Below are positions 15,437 to 23,907 of a stretch of 23,907 nucleotides of DNA, piece by piece. The position numbers and the translations under genes are program-made. Location: assembly GCA_001515955.1 (NCBI GenBank), contig LOES01000241.1:1-23907 (forward strand), read 5' to 3'. The notes beneath the pieces are model-generated. The model ran no database searches. It was not told the DNA's origin and worked only from the letters and a program-made list of their open reading frames with translations. The DNA comes from Clostridia bacterium BRH_c25. Lineage in GTDB: Bacteria > Bacillota_A > Clostridia > Lutisporales > Lutisporaceae. The first letter of the stretch is position 1. Every line of letters begins with the position of its first letter.

Positions 15437-16876
15437 TTAGAATGGCCCTACTTTAACATATTCGGCAATTGCCGTCATAATCATTCCGATTATTGTTAGA
15501 ATTCCGACCAAAGGAAGCACCCATTTGAACCACCTCTGAAAAGGAACTTTTGCAAGGCCCAGAGCAATAATAAGAACATTATAAAATGGCATGATAAGAT
15601 TAGTAACGCCGTCCCCAAACTGGTATGCAATAACCGCCGTCTGTCTCTGAATATGCAGCAAATCAGCCAGTGGTGCCATAATCGGCATTGTGATAACAGC
15701 CATTGCTGAAGAACTTGGTATTGTAACGTTAATTAGTGACTGTACAACAACCATCATCGGACCAACAAGTAAAGTACTCACTCTTTGGAGAGGTATCGTT
15801 AAGCCATAAATAATTGTATCCAAAATCATACCCGAAGTCAGTACTTCACGAATTCCGCGTGCAAAAGCCACTATAAGCGCCGCAGCTATCACTGTTTTTG
15901 CACCTTCTATGAATTGATCTGCCACTTCACCGAAGCTATATCGATTTGCAATGCCAACAAGAGGTCCGACAATCAGAAAAAAAGCGGCAAGTTGCTGAAT
16001 CCCCCAAGCCCATTTTATGATGGCAAAGACCATAAACAAAAAGGAAATAACAAATACAGTTATAACTGCTTTGTGTTTTCGGGTCATTACAACTTTTGAA
16101 GGGTCATCATGGATTTGAATGCTGCTGTAATCCAAATCTGCCACAATGCTCTTGGACGGGTCTTTTTTTATCTTCTTTGCATAGCGAAGCACATACATTG
16201 CAGAAATCATGTATAAAACTGCAAATATAATTAACCTATACCATAAACCCGAAAACATAGGCAACCCTGCGACTGACTGCGCGATCCCTATATTAAACGG
16301 ATTTGTGAGAGACCCGGCATAACCAATCGAGATGCCTAGTACCATAGTAGCTACAGCCGTTACAGCATCATAGCCAAGCGCAATGGATGCCATCACCATG
16401 AACGGCGTAAAAATCATCGCCTCAGATCCCATGCCGAAGGTCGCGGCACAAATAAAGAAAAACAGCATTAAAATTGCAAAGACATATTGACTGTTAGCTT
16501 TACCGGCAAATCTTGAAATCATTTTCGCCATTAATGCGTCAACAGCCCCTGTAGATGTAAATACTTGAAAAGTCCCGCCGAGGACAAAGATAAAAATTGT
16601 AATATCTGCTGAGTTGATCATACCTTTAATAATGTTAGTCAGCATTTTAACAGGTCCAATGGGATTTGCATCTATTGTGTGATAAGTATTGGCCACGACG
16701 ATTTCAGTTTTCGCCGCCTCGTTAAATACCCTGTCGTATTGCCCTGCCGGTATAATCCAGGTTAAAACAGCTGCGACAATAATAAGAGCGAAAATAATAG
16801 TATACGGGTGAATATCCCAGTGTTTTTTTAGCTTTTTGCTATCATTAACTATTGTGACTGCTTCATTTTTTTTCAT
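15437..16876 (-). CDS. YfcC/DcuC-family membrane carrier
   Basis: This is a 479-residue integral membrane carrier of the YfcC family (DcuC/AbgT-like clan), the usual family length. ATG 16876 has AAAGGTAGG eight bases upstream. A cytoplasmic N-terminus (about 20 residues) leads into HPYTIIFALIIVAAVLTWII and a first loop beginning PAGQYDR, typical of the family. About 11-13 hydrophobic spans follow. The re-entrant-type stretches GGTFQVFTSTGAVDALM and SLINVTIPSSSAMAVITMPI are visible, the latter a Ser-rich loop conserved in these carriers. Members move dicarboxylates, amino acids or peptides with Na+ or H+; the substrate here is not readable. The PucR-type gene downstream suggests import of a nitrogen or organic-acid compound. 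Two copies of the recurrent gap motif lie 107-180 bases upstream. Confidence 0.88.
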   Translation of the reverse strand: MKKNEAVTIVNDSKKLKKHWDIHPYTIIFALIIVAAVLTWIIPAGQYDRVFNEAAKTEIVVANTYHTIDANPIGPVKMLTNIIKGMINSADITIFIFVLGGTFQVFTSTGAVDALMAKMISRFAGKANSQYVFAILMLFFFICAATFGMGSEAMIFTPFMVMASIALGYDAVTAVATMVLGISIGYAGSLTNPFNIGIAQSVAGLPMFSGLWYRLIIFAVLYMISAMYVLRYAKKIKKDPSKSIVADLDYSSIQIHDDPSKVVMTRKHKAVITVFVISFLFMVFAIIKWAWGIQQLAAFFLIVGPLVGIANRYSFGEVADQFIEGAKTVIAAALIVAFARGIREVLTSGMILDTIIYGLTIPLQRVSTLLVGPMMVVVQSLINVTIPSSSAMAVITMPIMAPLADLLHIQRQTAVIAYQFGDGVTNLIMPFYNVLIIALGLAKVPFQRWFKWVLPLVGILTIIGMIMTAIAEYVKVGPF

Positions 16877-16982
16877 TGCTTCGGCCTACCTTTCAAATAA
16901 ATTCGGACTGTTTTTTATAAATTTTTAGTAATTTTTTTCCTGTATCAGCATAGTAGATTATCAATTCCAAGCCCGTCCCTGA

Positions 16983-17007
16983 TAGTCTTGGATTTTAAAC
17001 GATTCTA
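16983..17007 (-). repeat. Copy 3 of the recurrent 25-base gap motif
   Basis: This lies 107 bases upstream of the YfcC-type start codon and differs from copy 2 at only four of 25 positions. The remainder of the gap 16877-17029 is A/T-rich with no gene. Confidence 0.6.
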
Positions 17008-17039
17008 CGATGACCTTACCTCAATAAAATAGACAGTAA

Positions 17040-17058
17040 GAGTCCCAAATTTTTAACG
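17040..17058 (-). repeat. Copy 4, partial, of the recurrent gap motif
   Basis: This matches copy 2 at 15 of its first 19 bases (GAGTCCCAAATTTTTAACG on the plus strand). It lies at the edge of the IS3 remnant. Confidence 0.4.
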
Positions 17059-17083
17059 GTTTGCTCAATGTTATTATGCAGCT

Positions 17084-17356
17084 TTATTCATTTATAAAGG
17101 AGGCCCATATCCGTTCGTTGAATGTGTCCTGTGCCGATTGAAAAAAGCTTGATATATTCGAATACAACTTTTCAGCCTCTTCATGAGTGTTAAAAGAGTA
17201 ATCAATAAACTATTTTATTTTAGTTTGCCCCAAAAGGATTCCATACGTGCATTATCATAGAAGTTGACTCTTCTGCCATTTTTCTTACAGTTGTTTCTCC
17301 CGATAATACTTTTAGTACCACTTGTTCCATGAATGCTTTATCAAATTTCTTTTATT
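17084..17356 (-). pseudogene. IS3-family transposase relic (orfA start fused to orfB end)
   Basis: The first part, KKFDKAFMEQVVLKVLSGET and RKMAEE, is the N-terminal helix-turn-helix region of an OrfA. It is followed at once, in another frame, by RVNFYDNARMESFWGKLK, the YDNAxMESFxGxLK motif around the catalytic Glu of OrfB. A stop and frame change come next, then FNTHEEAEKLYSNISSFFQS and the C-terminus to TAA 17084-17086. About 1 kb between the two parts, including the first two catalytic Asp residues, is gone. The orfA start codon is lost, though GGAGAAT is still there. It cannot encode an active transposase. Confidence 0.8.
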
Positions 17357-17425
17357 CTCCAATTTTTGATCCCTTCACTTTTATTATAGAGGAATTCTTG
17401 GTGTCCATCAAAGTTGCGCAGGGTT

Positions 17426-17512
17426 AGTTTTATGCAAAATTGTTATCATGAGACATTTATAGAAAATAGGTTATTTATTGTTATCACTTAACTTAAAGAA
17501 AAAGGAAAGCCT
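17426..17512 (+). repeat. 87-base dispersed repeat, copy 2
   Basis: This aligns with 12917-13002. It starts 18 bases outside the left terminus of the IS3 remnant. Downstream on the plus strand AAGCCTCTCA and TGAGAAGCCTT (about 17507-17543) can form a hairpin that copy 1 lacks. Confidence 0.6.
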
Positions 17513-17600
17513 CTCATTGTATTTATACGGTTGAGAAGCCTTTTAAAACTGAATATGCTTTTAAGTGCTGTGACAGGTACGGGTGAATCTTAGTCTAAAA

Positions 17601-17646
17601 AAATATAGTTGATTAAGATATATTACTCGCATATATCTTTATCAAC
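17601..17646 (-). terminator. Rho-independent terminator of the chemotaxis receptor gene
   Basis: The arms 17608-17623 and 17631-17646 pair over 16 bases with one mismatch and a seven-base loop. On the minus strand they are followed by TATATTTTTTTAG. It lies about 110 bases beyond the stop codon at 17756. Nothing else is seen between 17513 and 17755. Confidence 0.75.
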
Positions 17647-17755
17647 CATCTGCAATAAAAATTGAAAGATCCGTGGTAGGCTAGAGGAGATAACAAATTT
17701 TCTTTATGATATATGATGATATTAGAGAAATATCCGAGTTCCAGTGAAATTGGTG

Positions 17756-19930
17756 CTAAATTTTAAATATTAAAACCGAACTCTCAAGTTCCTTAATCGT
17801 TTTTTCAAGATCCTGTGCAAATGAAGCCATATCCTCTATACAGCATAATTGCTCCTGCGCTGCAGCCGTGACCTCTTCGGATGCGGCTGCTGTTTCTTCC
17901 GACACAGTAGATATACTTTGAATGGAATTGATTGCATGTTCTTTATTCGCTTCCATCTCCAAAATACCGGTCATGATCTGATCGACTTGACCCTTAAGAT
18001 TCTCCATTGAATTTTTTATATTATTGAATACATTGGTAGTATTCTTAACAGCTTCATTCTGAGATTTGAGAATATCTTCCGTAGTTGCCGCCTTTTCTAC
18101 TGCCTTTATCGTTCTATTCTGCGTATTTTTTACAATAGAAGCTATTTCATGGGTTGCTTTCAATGACTGCTCGGCAAGTTTACGCACTTCATCTGCTACA
18201 ACCGCAAAGCCCCTTCCCATTTCCCCTGCCCTAGCTGCCTCTATCGCTGCATTCAGTGCAAGTAAATTAGTCTGATCAGCTATCTCCTTTATTACTACTA
18301 CAATCTTTTCAATGTTCTTCGAATGTAAATCAAGTTCTTTTATGTCTACCATTATTTCTCTAGCCATCTGTGTTGTTTCATATGCCTTTTGATCTAAATA
18401 TTCTATTGAAGAAAAACCATCCTGAGTCATTTCCATAGTACCTTTTGTAAGCTTATCAATGATCTTTGCATTTTCTGTTACATGATTTATTTTCTCTGCC
18501 AGCACACTGATTTTCTGAACCCCAAGCTCCGCATCAGCTGCTTGAGTCATCGCCCCCTGAGATATTTCCTGTATAGAGTGGGATATATTCTGTGAAGCCG
18601 AGGAAACTTCTTCTGAATTTATTGATACTATTGATACGGAATCAGTAATCTTTTGTGTAATACCCACGATCTTTTCCACGAGAAGTCTCATGTTTCCAAT
18701 CATAGAATTGATGCTTTGTGACAGTATGCCAAATTCATCTCTTCGCTTTGTAACACAGTTAACTGTGAGATCTCCAGCTGCTGCTTGTCCAGCCGCAGAA
18801 ATAATGCCCTTAATTGTCTTACTCATTCCTGTTGCCAGATAAATGCCAATTCCAAATGCAATCAAAATTGCTAAAAGAACAATTATTATTGTTGTTATAG
18901 CAATAGATCGAGAAGCGGCACTCAAACTTGAAACCGGAATCAATCCTATGAGAATATAGTCGTTTCCTTCCAGTTTGCTGTAGGAGGCAAGATATTGCTT
19001 GCCCATATATGTGACTATTGATGATCCACTCATGTTTTTACCAGAAAGTATATCCGTATAAAACTTCTGATCAGTTATTTTTACTTTACTATCTTTATTA
19101 ACATCCATAATAGCATGTGAAATAAAATCCCGTTTGTCTGGGCTTATAAGGTGCAATTCGCTTCCTTCACCAAGATCCTTACATATACCGGATAAAAATT
19201 CACCGATATGTTTCTGATTCAAGTCAATGACAATGTATCCCACGGTTTCTCCCGTATCAACGTTCTTTATAGCCCGTAAAACCGATGAAAAATATTTAAT
19301 TTCAGAATCATATGAAGCATTCCCGCTACCGTTAATACTATCCAATTCACTGTGCAGTCCTACCCAGACTGGTGATTGATCTGCTTCTGTTATCTTTTTT
19401 GCCAACTCCGTGTTCTTTAATTTATCCATGGTTATTCCGCTATAAATGCCTGAAAACATTATAGAATTGTCTTCAGCGGCAATAATCGAAATGTTGTAGA
19501 TATTTTTATTTGCACTTATAAATGATTTAATTCGTTGTTCAATTTTCTGTTTGATCTGAAATGATGATAAAAAATCCATTTTTGTTTCAATTTGTGAATC
19601 ATTTATATTTTGGGGGATTAGATAATTCTGAAGATCTTGATCTGTAAGTATCTGCATTGATGTATCAGCAATGTTCGAGAAAATAGCTTCAATATACTTA
19701 CCAGTGCCATCCATTGTCGCTGAAGTTGAATTTTGAGCTATTTGAAAGACTGCATCAGACGATTTTACGTATGATGTTATACCTAATACAATAATCAAAA
19801 GTATGGGTACCATAAATGCTGCTATAAGCTTAGCGCGTATACTTGTAGGTTTTTTTATCCCCGACAAAAGTGTAACAGTACATCTGAATACTTTCATAAT
19901 TAAGCTTGGCGTTCTTTTATTAATCTTCAT
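17756..19930 (-). CDS. Methyl-accepting chemotaxis protein (Cache-type sensor)
   Basis: This is a 724-residue transmembrane chemoreceptor from ATG 19930, with AAGGAG seven bases upstream. The first membrane segment is at about 35-55 ([20 protein letters not shown]). An extracytoplasmic domain of about 280 residues follows, with the pattern of a double Cache sensor ([20 protein letters not shown], then [20 protein letters not shown]). The second membrane segment is at about 339-360, then HAMP, then the cytoplasmic coiled-coil signalling domain. Its conserved hairpin tip, [20 protein letters not shown] with [18 protein letters not shown], is intact, so it should couple to CheW/CheA. The ligand is unknown; double-Cache domains often bind amino acids, organic acids or other small metabolites. 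It follows the MFS gene by 61 bases in the same direction, with a palindrome in the gap, so it may be transcribed separately. Confidence 0.93.
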   Translation of the reverse strand: MKINKRTPSLIMKVFRCTVTLLSGIKKPTSIRAKLIAAFMVPILLIIVLGITSYVKSSDAVFQIAQNSTSATMDGTGKYIEAIFSNIADTSMQILTDQDLQNYLIPQNINDSQIETKMDFLSSFQIKQKIEQRIKSFISANKNIYNISIIAAEDNSIMFSGIYSGITMDKLKNTELAKKITEADQSPVWVGLHSELDSINGSGNASYDSEIKYFSSVLRAIKNVDTGETVGYIVIDLNQKHIGEFLSGICKDLGEGSELHLISPDKRDFISHAIMDVNKDSKVKITDQKFYTDILSGKNMSGSSIVTYMGKQYLASYSKLEGNDYILIGLIPVSSLSAASRSIAITTIIIVLLAILIAFGIGIYLATGMSKTIKGIISAAGQAAAGDLTVNCVTKRRDEFGILSQSINSMIGNMRLLVEKIVGITQKITDSVSIVSINSEEVSSASQNISHSIQEISQGAMTQAADAELGVQKISVLAEKINHVTENAKIIDKLTKGTMEMTQDGFSSIEYLDQKAYETTQMAREIMVDIKELDLHSKNIEKIVVVIKEIADQTNLLALNAAIEAARAGEMGRGFAVVADEVRKLAEQSLKATHEIASIVKNTQNRTIKAVEKAATTEDILKSQNEAVKNTTNVFNNIKNSMENLKGQVDQIMTGILEMEANKEHAINSIQSISTVSEETAAASEEVTAAAQEQLCCIEDMASFAQDLEKTIKELESSVLIFKI

Positions 19931-19956
19931 AACCTAACTCCTTTTCCATCTATTGT

Positions 19957-19971
19957 ATAGATAGTATCTAT
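19957..19971. promoter_or_regulatory. Palindrome upstream of the chemotaxis receptor
   Basis: ATAGATA-G-TATCTAT is a perfect 7+1+7 palindrome 27 bases before the start codon at 19930, in the 61-base gap behind the MFS gene. It is shaped like a repressor site, but no matching site is seen elsewhere in the window. Confidence 0.35.
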
Positions 19972-19991
19972 CCGAAAGTTATATAGCCTTC

Positions 19992-21245
19992 TTATCCTTT
20001 TATTGACTCTTTATAGCCCGTATCTGCTTTATCTCTCAGATAAAGCAGAATCATCCCGATACATATTACCGTTGCTGTACCAAAGACAAAAAAGCCTATA
20101 TTTGCGCCGTACTTTTCTATAAGGAAGCCTGCAAAAAGATTTCCGGCCAGGCCTGTGCCATAAAACGCCAAAATGTATATACTCATCGTCCTGCCTCTGT
20201 ATTGGTCGCTGGAAGTCAACTGGATGATGGAATTGACAACGACTAAAAAAAAGGAATTACAAAATCCGAAACAAACCAAAGCAATCATGGCTAAGTAATA
20301 GTGATGCACAAAACCTAAAACGATTAAAAATGTACTTAACAGCACAGCACTTCCGTAAAGTCCCTTTTTGTTCGGCTTATTTTTCGCTTTTATGGACAGA
20401 TATACTGCAGCAATAACTGCACCAATGCCCATTGCAGAAAGCAGGGAACTGAATCCGCCGGCTTCCTTACCTAAAACGTCCTTGGCAAACACGGGAATCA
20501 AAACACTGATATTCAGTGCAAATGTTCCTACTGCAAGCATGCTCAGTATGGCACCCGACAGTACTTTATTTTCAGCGATATATTTTATACCATCCAATAT
20601 TTCCGATACAACATTGTTTGTGATATTACGGATATGTTTTGATTCGGTCTTAATGGCAAATAACAAAAACAAAATTGGGATGCTAAGCATCCCGCTCAAT
20701 AGAAAGCAAAAAAAGGTTCTGGAAAATGCCATGATGATTCCTGATATGGCCGGACCGATAATCCTAGCAATATTAGATACTGCAGAATTCAGCGCCGTAG
20801 CTCCCAGTATGTCGTCTTTCCCCACAAGCTCAATAAAGAACGACTGTCTGGTAGGTAAATCCAATGTATCCGCACACCCTTTAAGTGCAACCAGAGCCAA
20901 TATATGCCAATACTGAATATGATTTGTCCAAATCAATATTGCAAGAATAAAAGGCTGAAGCATCATTATAATTTGAGTTGTAATAAGGATCCTTTTTTTT
21001 GCAAACCGGTCCACAAAAACACCGGCATGAAGAGATAAAACAAGGTATGGTGCAAATTGGACCCCCCCCAACAGACCTAATAAAAAAGGAGAACTTGTCA
21101 GACTGTATACCAGCCACTGCAGCGCAGTTGTTTGAACCCAGTAAATGATAGAATTGAGACATTGTCCATACCAGAAATATCTGAAATTCCGGTGTCTCAG
21201 TACCGGGAAGCCGTATATAATTTTACTCTTCACAAGCTTTATCAT
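19992..21245 (-). CDS. MFS exporter, EntS/MFS_3 type
   Basis: This is a 417-residue major facilitator protein with about 12 hydrophobic spans, normal for the family. It opens with FPVLRHRNFRYFWYGQCLNS, the L-x-x-R-x-F-R-x-F/L-W-x-G start typical of EntS-like exporters. HAGVFVDRFAKKRILITTQI is the loop 2-3 motif with the conserved D-R-x-x-[KR]-[KR]. LPTRQSFFIELVGKDDILGA and NSAVSNIARIIGPAISGIIM are further family stretches. Relatives export siderophores, macrolides or other small molecules; the cargo here is not known. ATG 21245 has only a weak AAAGG site. The gene is downstream of the ABC ATPase by about 130 bases that contain a GC-rich foreign-looking scrap. Confidence 0.85.
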   Translation of the reverse strand: MIKLVKSKIIYGFPVLRHRNFRYFWYGQCLNSIIYWVQTTALQWLVYSLTSSPFLLGLLGGVQFAPYLVLSLHAGVFVDRFAKKRILITTQIIMMLQPFILAILIWTNHIQYWHILALVALKGCADTLDLPTRQSFFIELVGKDDILGATALNSAVSNIARIIGPAISGIIMAFSRTFFCFLLSGMLSIPILFLLFAIKTESKHIRNITNNVVSEILDGIKYIAENKVLSGAILSMLAVGTFALNISVLIPVFAKDVLGKEAGGFSSLLSAMGIGAVIAAVYLSIKAKNKPNKKGLYGSAVLLSTFLIVLGFVHHYYLAMIALVCFGFCNSFFLVVVNSIIQLTSSDQYRGRTMSIYILAFYGTGLAGNLFAGFLIEKYGANIGFFVFGTATVICIGMILLYLRDKADTGYKESIKG

Positions 21246-21271
21246 ACTTTCCGGCCTTTCTGCAAAATTAT

Positions 21272-21364
21272 ATCAGGTCTGATGATGCTGTCTCACGCGA
21301 ACGCCTCCGTGCCGTGGCGGCGATGCGCGGGCGCTTTGGCTACTATCAGTCCCTCAAGGGTTAA
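21272..21364 (+). pseudogene. GC-rich coding scrap, plus strand, possibly a transposase fragment
   Basis: The plus-strand reading SDDAVSRERLRAVAAMRGRF with GYYQSLKG then stop is far richer in G and C (about 21290-21360) than anything nearby and uses GC-ending codons. The pattern R-x-R-L-R-x-[LIV]-A-x-x-R-x-R-F-G-Y resembles the start of the OrfB catalytic region of IS3-family transposases from high-GC bacteria. It is only about 30 codons long and lacks any other landmark, so the assignment is weak. Confidence 0.35.
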
Positions 21365-21374
21365 ATATTCGAAA

Positions 21375-23177
21375 TTAGCACGACTGGTTATATAAAAAAC
21401 AAGCCACTTGTCTGCCTTCTACTTCTTTCATCTCAGGGCATTGAGTCTTGCAGATATCCATGCAGCTTTCACATCGGGGATTAAACCTGCACCCTTCGGG
21501 AGGGTTGATGGCGCTGGGCACTTCGCCTTTAATACTCGTTAGATCTTTAACGTTTTGCGTTTTCATGCTTGGTATGGCATTAAACAAAGCTTTGGTATAA
21601 GGATGCTTCGGATTATGGAATATTACGTTTGCCGGACCGTATTCCGCTATTTTCCCCAGATACATGACGATAATATTATTCGCCATATAATTTACTACTC
21701 CCAAATCATGAGAGATAATTATATATGTCAGCTGCAGTTTTTCCTTCAATTCATCCAATAGGTCCAGTATCTGAGACTGGGATAACACATCTATTGCTGA
21801 AGTAGGTTCATCTAGTACGACTAGTTTTGGATGTACCGATAAGGCCCGAGCAATTGCAATCCTCTGTCGCTGGCCGCCGCTAAACTCGTGGGGGTATTTA
21901 TAAACAGAATCTCTGGGCAAGCCAACCATTTCAGCCAAATCCTGCACAGCATTCAGGTATTCGTCACTATTCAGCTTTTTATGCACTTTCAACGGTTCCC
22001 CTATGATATCTTTGATCAACATCCTGGGATTCAAAGACCAAAAAGGGTCCTGAAAGACAATCTGCACGTCTTTTCTGGCTTCCCGCAGCGCATTTTTTTT
22101 CAGTTTAAAAATTTCTTCCCCGTCAAACAAAACCTTTCCTTCGGTAGGCTGGTGCAGAAACAAGAGTGTATTAACCAAAGTTGATTTCCCGCAGCCCGAT
22201 TCACCCACAATGCCTAGGATTTCTCCCTTTTTTAAAGTGAAATCAACGCCGTCAACGGCTTTTACGTAAGAACCTTTTTTCTTCATGAATTGATTTTGGA
22301 CAGGAAAATACTTCTTTAATGATTCAACTTCCAAAATATTGGTCTTCTCTTTACATTCGTCAGGCTGACCGGAGTTTTTTTCTTTCGCTTTTTCCGGCGT
22401 TACTGATTCGATCAACAGTTTGGTATATTCATCCTTCGGATTGTTGATAATTTCTTTGGCATTTCCCCTTTCCACAATGATACCGTTCTTTAATATCGCC
22501 ATGTCATCGCATACAGCTGAAACAAGACTCAAGTTGTTGGCGATAAACAAAACGGTGACATTAAATTTTTCCTGCAATTCGTGGATGAGTTTTAAGATAC
22601 CTGCCTGAATTGTCACATCTAAATTTCTCGTGGGCTCATCGGCAATAATCAGTTCCGCCCCGCACAGCAAAGCCATTCCGATAATAATTCTCTGCCTTTG
22701 CCCCCCGCTCAATTCATGTGGATATTTTTGAATGATTTTTTCAGGATCAGGCAATTTCACAGTTTTAATCATTTCCAGCACTTTTTCCTCTGCTTCTTTT
22801 TTCTCTATCTTTTGCTGTTCCAGCAATATCTTTCTCATCTGGTAACCCACGGTAAAAACAGGGTTTAATGCTGACATTGGGTCCTGAAATATCATTGATA
22901 TTTTCCTGCCCCTGATTTTACATATGTCGTTTTCTGATTTTGCCAGAATATTTTCGCCATCCAGCCAAATTTCTCCAGAGGCAATTTCACCCGGCGGTAC
23001 CGCCAGCAATCTTTGAATGGTTAAAGCCAAAACCGTCTTTCCGGCACCGCTTTCCCCTACGACTCCAAAGGCCTTTCCTTTTTCAATCCCTATATAGTCT
23101 ATATCTAATACATTTTTGCTTCCTTCAAAGGTTTTGTAATTTACTTTTAAATTTTTGATCTCTAAATATTTACTCAT
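21375..23177 (-). CDS. Fused two-domain ABC transporter ATPase, peptide/nickel type (DppD-DppF-like)
   Basis: This is a 600-residue protein from ATG 23177, with GGAGG six bases upstream, joining the two ATPases that usually are separate DppD and DppF subunits, as in GsiA/YejF-like proteins. The first domain has Walker A GESGAGKT (41-48), signature LSGGQRQR and Walker B with ADEPTRNLDVT. The second has GIVGESGCGKST, FSGGQRQRIAIARAL and VVLDEPTSAIDV. The C-terminal oligopeptide-type extension follows (HPYTKALFNAIPSM, then CRFNPRCESCMDICKTQCP with its Cys cluster). It lies 10 bases after the DppC-type permease gene and energises uptake of peptides or a related ligand (nickel-chelate, glutathione). 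The binding protein and the second permease are presumably right of the window. Confidence 0.92.
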   Translation of the reverse strand: MSKYLEIKNLKVNYKTFEGSKNVLDIDYIGIEKGKAFGVVGESGAGKTVLALTIQRLLAVPPGEIASGEIWLDGENILAKSENDICKIRGRKISMIFQDPMSALNPVFTVGYQMRKILLEQQKIEKKEAEEKVLEMIKTVKLPDPEKIIQKYPHELSGGQRQRIIIGMALLCGAELIIADEPTRNLDVTIQAGILKLIHELQEKFNVTVLFIANNLSLVSAVCDDMAILKNGIIVERGNAKEIINNPKDEYTKLLIESVTPEKAKEKNSGQPDECKEKTNILEVESLKKYFPVQNQFMKKKGSYVKAVDGVDFTLKKGEILGIVGESGCGKSTLVNTLLFLHQPTEGKVLFDGEEIFKLKKNALREARKDVQIVFQDPFWSLNPRMLIKDIIGEPLKVHKKLNSDEYLNAVQDLAEMVGLPRDSVYKYPHEFSGGQRQRIAIARALSVHPKLVVLDEPTSAIDVLSQSQILDLLDELKEKLQLTYIIISHDLGVVNYMANNIIVMYLGKIAEYGPANVIFHNPKHPYTKALFNAIPSMKTQNVKDLTSIKGEVPSAINPPEGCRFNPRCESCMDICKTQCPEMKEVEGRQVACFLYNQSC

Positions 23178-23187
23178 GCCGTACCTC

Positions 23188-23907
23188 CTAATTCTTTCTC
23201 GTCTTGGGATCAAGCACTTCTCTCAATGCGTCGCCAAGCAGATTGAAGGTCAACACAGTAGTAGATATGGCCAAGCCCGGAAATATACTGTACCACCAGG
23301 CATTCATTACATAGTTTTTACTGGTGCTGACCATTAAACCCCACTCCGGTGTCGGCGATTGGGCTCCTAGCCCGAGAAAGCTTAAGCTAGCCAAGGTGAT
23401 TATCACCGATCCCATATCCATAGAAGCCTGTACTATAATTGGAGCCATACAATTAGGCACTATATGCCGGAATACAATGGCCATTTTTCTAGTCCCGATG
23501 GCTTCCGCTGCTTTGGCAAACTGCTTTTCTTTTACCGATACGGCTTGCCCCCGCATTAATCTGGTATACCACGGCCAGTAGGAAACGATAATTGCGATCT
23601 GTGCATTACCCACCGATGGTCCCAAGAGGGCTACTATCGCTACTGCCAACAGCAACGAGGGAAAGCTCAGAAAAGTATCGGTGATTCTCATAATCACATC
23701 ATCGACCCAGCCTCCCATTGCCCCTGCCACAGCTCCTAAAAATACTCCGATCAACAGGGCAAAAAATATCGTGACCGTAGCTGTAAACAGTGATATCCTA
23801 ACACCAAATATGATTTTACTTAATATGTCCCGGCCAAGTTCATCCGTACCAAACCAATGCTGTGCCGAGATGGGGGCCAAACTGATTTCCGGATGAGTCG
23901 CATAACC
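23188..23907 (-). CDS. Peptide/nickel-type ABC transporter permease (DppC-like), 5' end outside window
   Basis: This is the C-terminal 239 residues of a DppC/OppC-type inner-membrane permease. The frame is open to the window edge, and GYATHPEIS precedes LAPISAQHWFGTDELGRDIL. The HxFGTDxLGRD stretch normally lies about 70 residues from the start, so the real start is to the right. About five membrane spans follow. The EAA-type loop that docks on the ATPase is AAEAIGTRKMAIVFRHIVPN, and SLSFLGLGAQSPTPEWGLMV is another family hallmark. The C-terminus LLGDALREVLDPKTRKN is normal. The ATPase gene starts 10 bases downstream. Confidence 0.92.
   Translation of the reverse strand, partial: GYATHPEISLAPISAQHWFGTDELGRDILSKIIFGVRISLFTATVTIFFALLIGVFLGAVAGAMGGWVDDVIMRITDTFLSFPSLLLAVAIVALLGPSVGNAQIAIIVSYWPWYTRLMRGQAVSVKEKQFAKAAEAIGTRKMAIVFRHIVPNCMAPIIVQASMDMGSVIITLASLSFLGLGAQSPTPEWGLMVSTSKNYVMNAWWYSIFPGLAISTTVLTFNLLGDALREVLDPKTRKN

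Larger units (their letters stand above)
17030..17407 (-). mobile_element. Internally deleted IS3-family element, 378 bases
   Basis: On the minus strand the element would begin TGGACACCAAGAATTCCTC (17407-17389) and end at 17030 with an imperfect inverse of the same 19 bases (12 of 19 match). TG starts it, and TA replaces the usual CA at the far end. Inside is a transposase relic joined from the two ends of orfA-orfB. No clear target-site duplication is seen in the flanks (AAA and TCA). Copy 4 of the 25-base motif (about 17040-17058) overlaps its right end, so the boundary there is uncertain. Confidence 0.6.

Noticed and set aside
20368..20916. Plus-strand 182-codon frame opposite the MFS gene.
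   Set aside because: It is a shadow of a membrane protein gene, with no ribosome site or family features.
1..23907. CRISPR array, tRNA or rRNA genes.
   Set aside because: I saw no regularly spaced repeats and no cloverleaf with a T-loop consensus on reading either strand. The only repeats are those listed.

Overview
The window looks like a low-to-moderate GC, spore-former-type Clostridia (Bacillota) chromosome. AGGAGG-type ribosome sites precede most genes. The left edge carries an EtfAB-linked lactate dehydrogenase locus as in Acetobacterium, and the mobile genes are of the clostridial Tn1549-like type. I cannot name the genus. Nearly all intact genes are on the minus strand, so the transcription order reads from high to low coordinates.

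Layout. (1) 1-3470: GntR/FadR-type regulator, then etfB-etfA-glcD-like genes (lctB, lctC, lctD; the last is cut by the window edge), with a TATAAT box and a TGGT-N3-ACCA operator in front of etfB. (2) 3555-5686: a yyaL-type thioredoxin-fold/six-hairpin protein, broken near its N-terminus by a 20-base insertion, with a strong terminator. (3) 5747-9912: a small mobile-element module: large serine recombinase, two very small ORFs, a roughly 520-base GC-richer stretch without a convincing gene, a Tn1549-type sigma-like factor, a leader with a terminator-like hairpin, repeated TTGTCA-N6-TATAA sites at a promoter, and an OmpR-type response regulator whose receiver lacks the phosphoacceptor Asp. No conjugation genes are seen. 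(4) about 9930-13800: a gene graveyard. It holds a LarA-type lactate racemase homolog lacking its nickel-ligand segment and C-terminus, a frameshifted piece of a PucR-type regulator, a LysR-type regulator on the plus strand full of stops and frameshifts, and several unidentified coding relics. (5) 13841-16876: an intact PucR-type regulator and a YfcC/DcuC-type carrier. (6) 17030-17407: a 378-base internally deleted IS3-family remnant, beside an 87-base sequence that recurs at 12917. (7) 17600-23907: methyl-accepting chemotaxis protein, EntS-type MFS exporter, a GC-rich foreign coding scrap, a fused two-domain peptide/nickel-type ABC ATPase, and the 3' part of a DppC-type permease that runs off the right edge.

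Working together. The lct genes would oxidise lactate with NAD+ as acceptor, driven by reduced ferredoxin, under lactate-responsive repression by the FadR-type protein. In region 3 the response regulator probably acts on the promoter at about 9000, whose transcript passes a leader hairpin before the sigma-like gene, with the recombinase further downstream. Regions 4-6 look like an old insertion and rearrangement zone in which a catabolic regulator/transporter locus was duplicated and largely lost, leaving one working PucR-YfcC pair. A roughly 25-base motif recurs four times in the gaps of this zone. All identifications are from reading the sequence; no database search was possible.
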